From an uncultured Methanobrevibacter sp. (GTDB lineage: Archaea > Methanobacteriota > Methanobacteria > Methanobacteriales > Methanobacteriaceae), in assembly GCA_900314605.1 (NCBI GenBank), contig OMVX01000033.1, positions 1 through 34,563 of the forward strand: a stretch of 34,563 nt of DNA, read 5' to 3'. The notes under the pieces are model-generated. The model worked only from the letters and a program-made list of their open reading frames with translations, had not been told where the DNA came from and searched no databases. This document shows positions 34,255 through 34,563 of this stretch, one piece after another. Numbering within the stretch: position 1 is the first letter of the stretch; each line of letters begins with the position of its first letter. The translations under genes were made by a program, and so were the position numbers.

Positions 34255-34563
34255 ATGTCGAGAAAATGGGGATATATTACTTTTATTGCAGTAGTATTGA
34301 TATTTTTAAGTCTTGGTTGTATTAGTGCTTCTGAAGTTGCTGATACATCTTCTTTATCTGATTCTTCTGGTGATTTTGTTGTGGGTACAGATTCTGATTC
34401 AGTTTCAGATTCTGTCAACTCTCCAGAAGATGCTATTGCTAATTTAAATGATGCAAATGAGGGAGATAGTAGTTCTAATAGTGTTTTAGCTAATGATGCT
34501 AAGAATTCTACTAAAATTCAAGGTTCTGATGCTAAAATTACTACTAAATCAGGTGATAGTTAT
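34255..34563 (+). CDS. Secreted adhesin-like protein, 5' part only
   Basis: The gene runs off the right edge; 103 codons are visible. The start at 34255 has the strong ribosome binding site GGAGG at 34244-34248. The N-terminus MSRKWGYITF is followed by a hydrophobic core (IAVVLIFLSLGCISA), giving a signal peptide of about 25 residues. After that comes a Ser/Asp/Asn/Thr-rich stretch without structure. This is the beginning typical of the large adhesin-like surface proteins of Methanobrevibacter and Methanosphaera, but the repeat domains that would prove it lie outside the window. Other secreted Ser/Asp-rich proteins are possible. Confidence 0.7.
   Translation, partial: MSRKWGYITFIAVVLIFLSLGCISASEVADTSSLSDSSGDFVVGTDSDSVSDSVNSPEDAIANLNDANEGDSSSNSVLANDAKNSTKIQGSDAKITTKSGDSY

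Noticed and set aside
34233-34418. 61-aa minus-strand frame at the adhesin start
   Set aside because: It is the reverse of the Ser/Asp-rich secreted protein start, which has a strong ribosome binding site and signal peptide.

Overview
The window is about 34.5 kb of very AT-rich chromosomal DNA from a hydrogenotrophic methanogen of the order Methanobacteriales. It is most likely Methanobrevibacter or a close relative such as Methanosphaera. The evidence is a set of archaeal and methanogen-restricted genes: thermosome, cyclic 2,3-diphosphoglycerate synthetase, MtxX, methanogenesis marker 16, heterodisulfide-reductase-like proteins, F420H2 oxidase, ComA/ComD/ComE, UPF0058 and UPF0280. Ribosome binding sites of the GGTGAT type and a truncated adhesin-like gene at the right edge also fit. 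Species cannot be fixed from sequence alone.

Layout. 1-330 holds the decayed 3' end of a DNA methyltransferase. 411-3224 has two paralogous TPR proteins, the second with a His/Cys-rich insert. 3313-5980 (minus) carries a 47-aa protein, a TatD nuclease, a nucleotide cyclase resembling Pycsar cyclases, and UppS. 6357-9539 carries MtxX, an HI0933-type flavoprotein and CbiC, with a small inverted-repeat element (MITE) between the last two. 9996-15014 carries a membrane zinc-ribbon protein, HemL, a GTG-started AspRS of the apparently non-discriminating type, and HisD. 15569-19474 carries UPF0058, CpgS and an ATP-grasp ligase. 19568-21135 (minus) has a ProC-like reductase and UPF0280.

21364-29859 is the most interesting stretch: comA, a marker-16 protein (DUF39 plus two ferredoxin clusters), hdrC-, hdrB- and hdrA-like genes, an esterase, then comD-comE on the opposite strand. 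The HdrA-like protein has a C-terminal MvhD-like domain with no cysteine, and HdrB lacks one cysteine of its second CCG motif. I infer that this may be a coenzyme M biosynthesis locus with its own Hdr-like electron-transfer complex feeding the still poorly understood thiolation of sulfoacetaldehyde. fprA, a second MITE copy, the thermosome gene and the start of an adhesin-like gene with a structured upstream region follow.

The two MITE copies (8589-8771 and 31532-31692) lie in opposite orientation. Each is flanked by a perfect 8-bp target duplication, they share about 24-bp terminal inverted repeats, and one base inside the repeats has changed in both arms together. No rRNA, tRNA, CRISPR array or intact transposase was seen.
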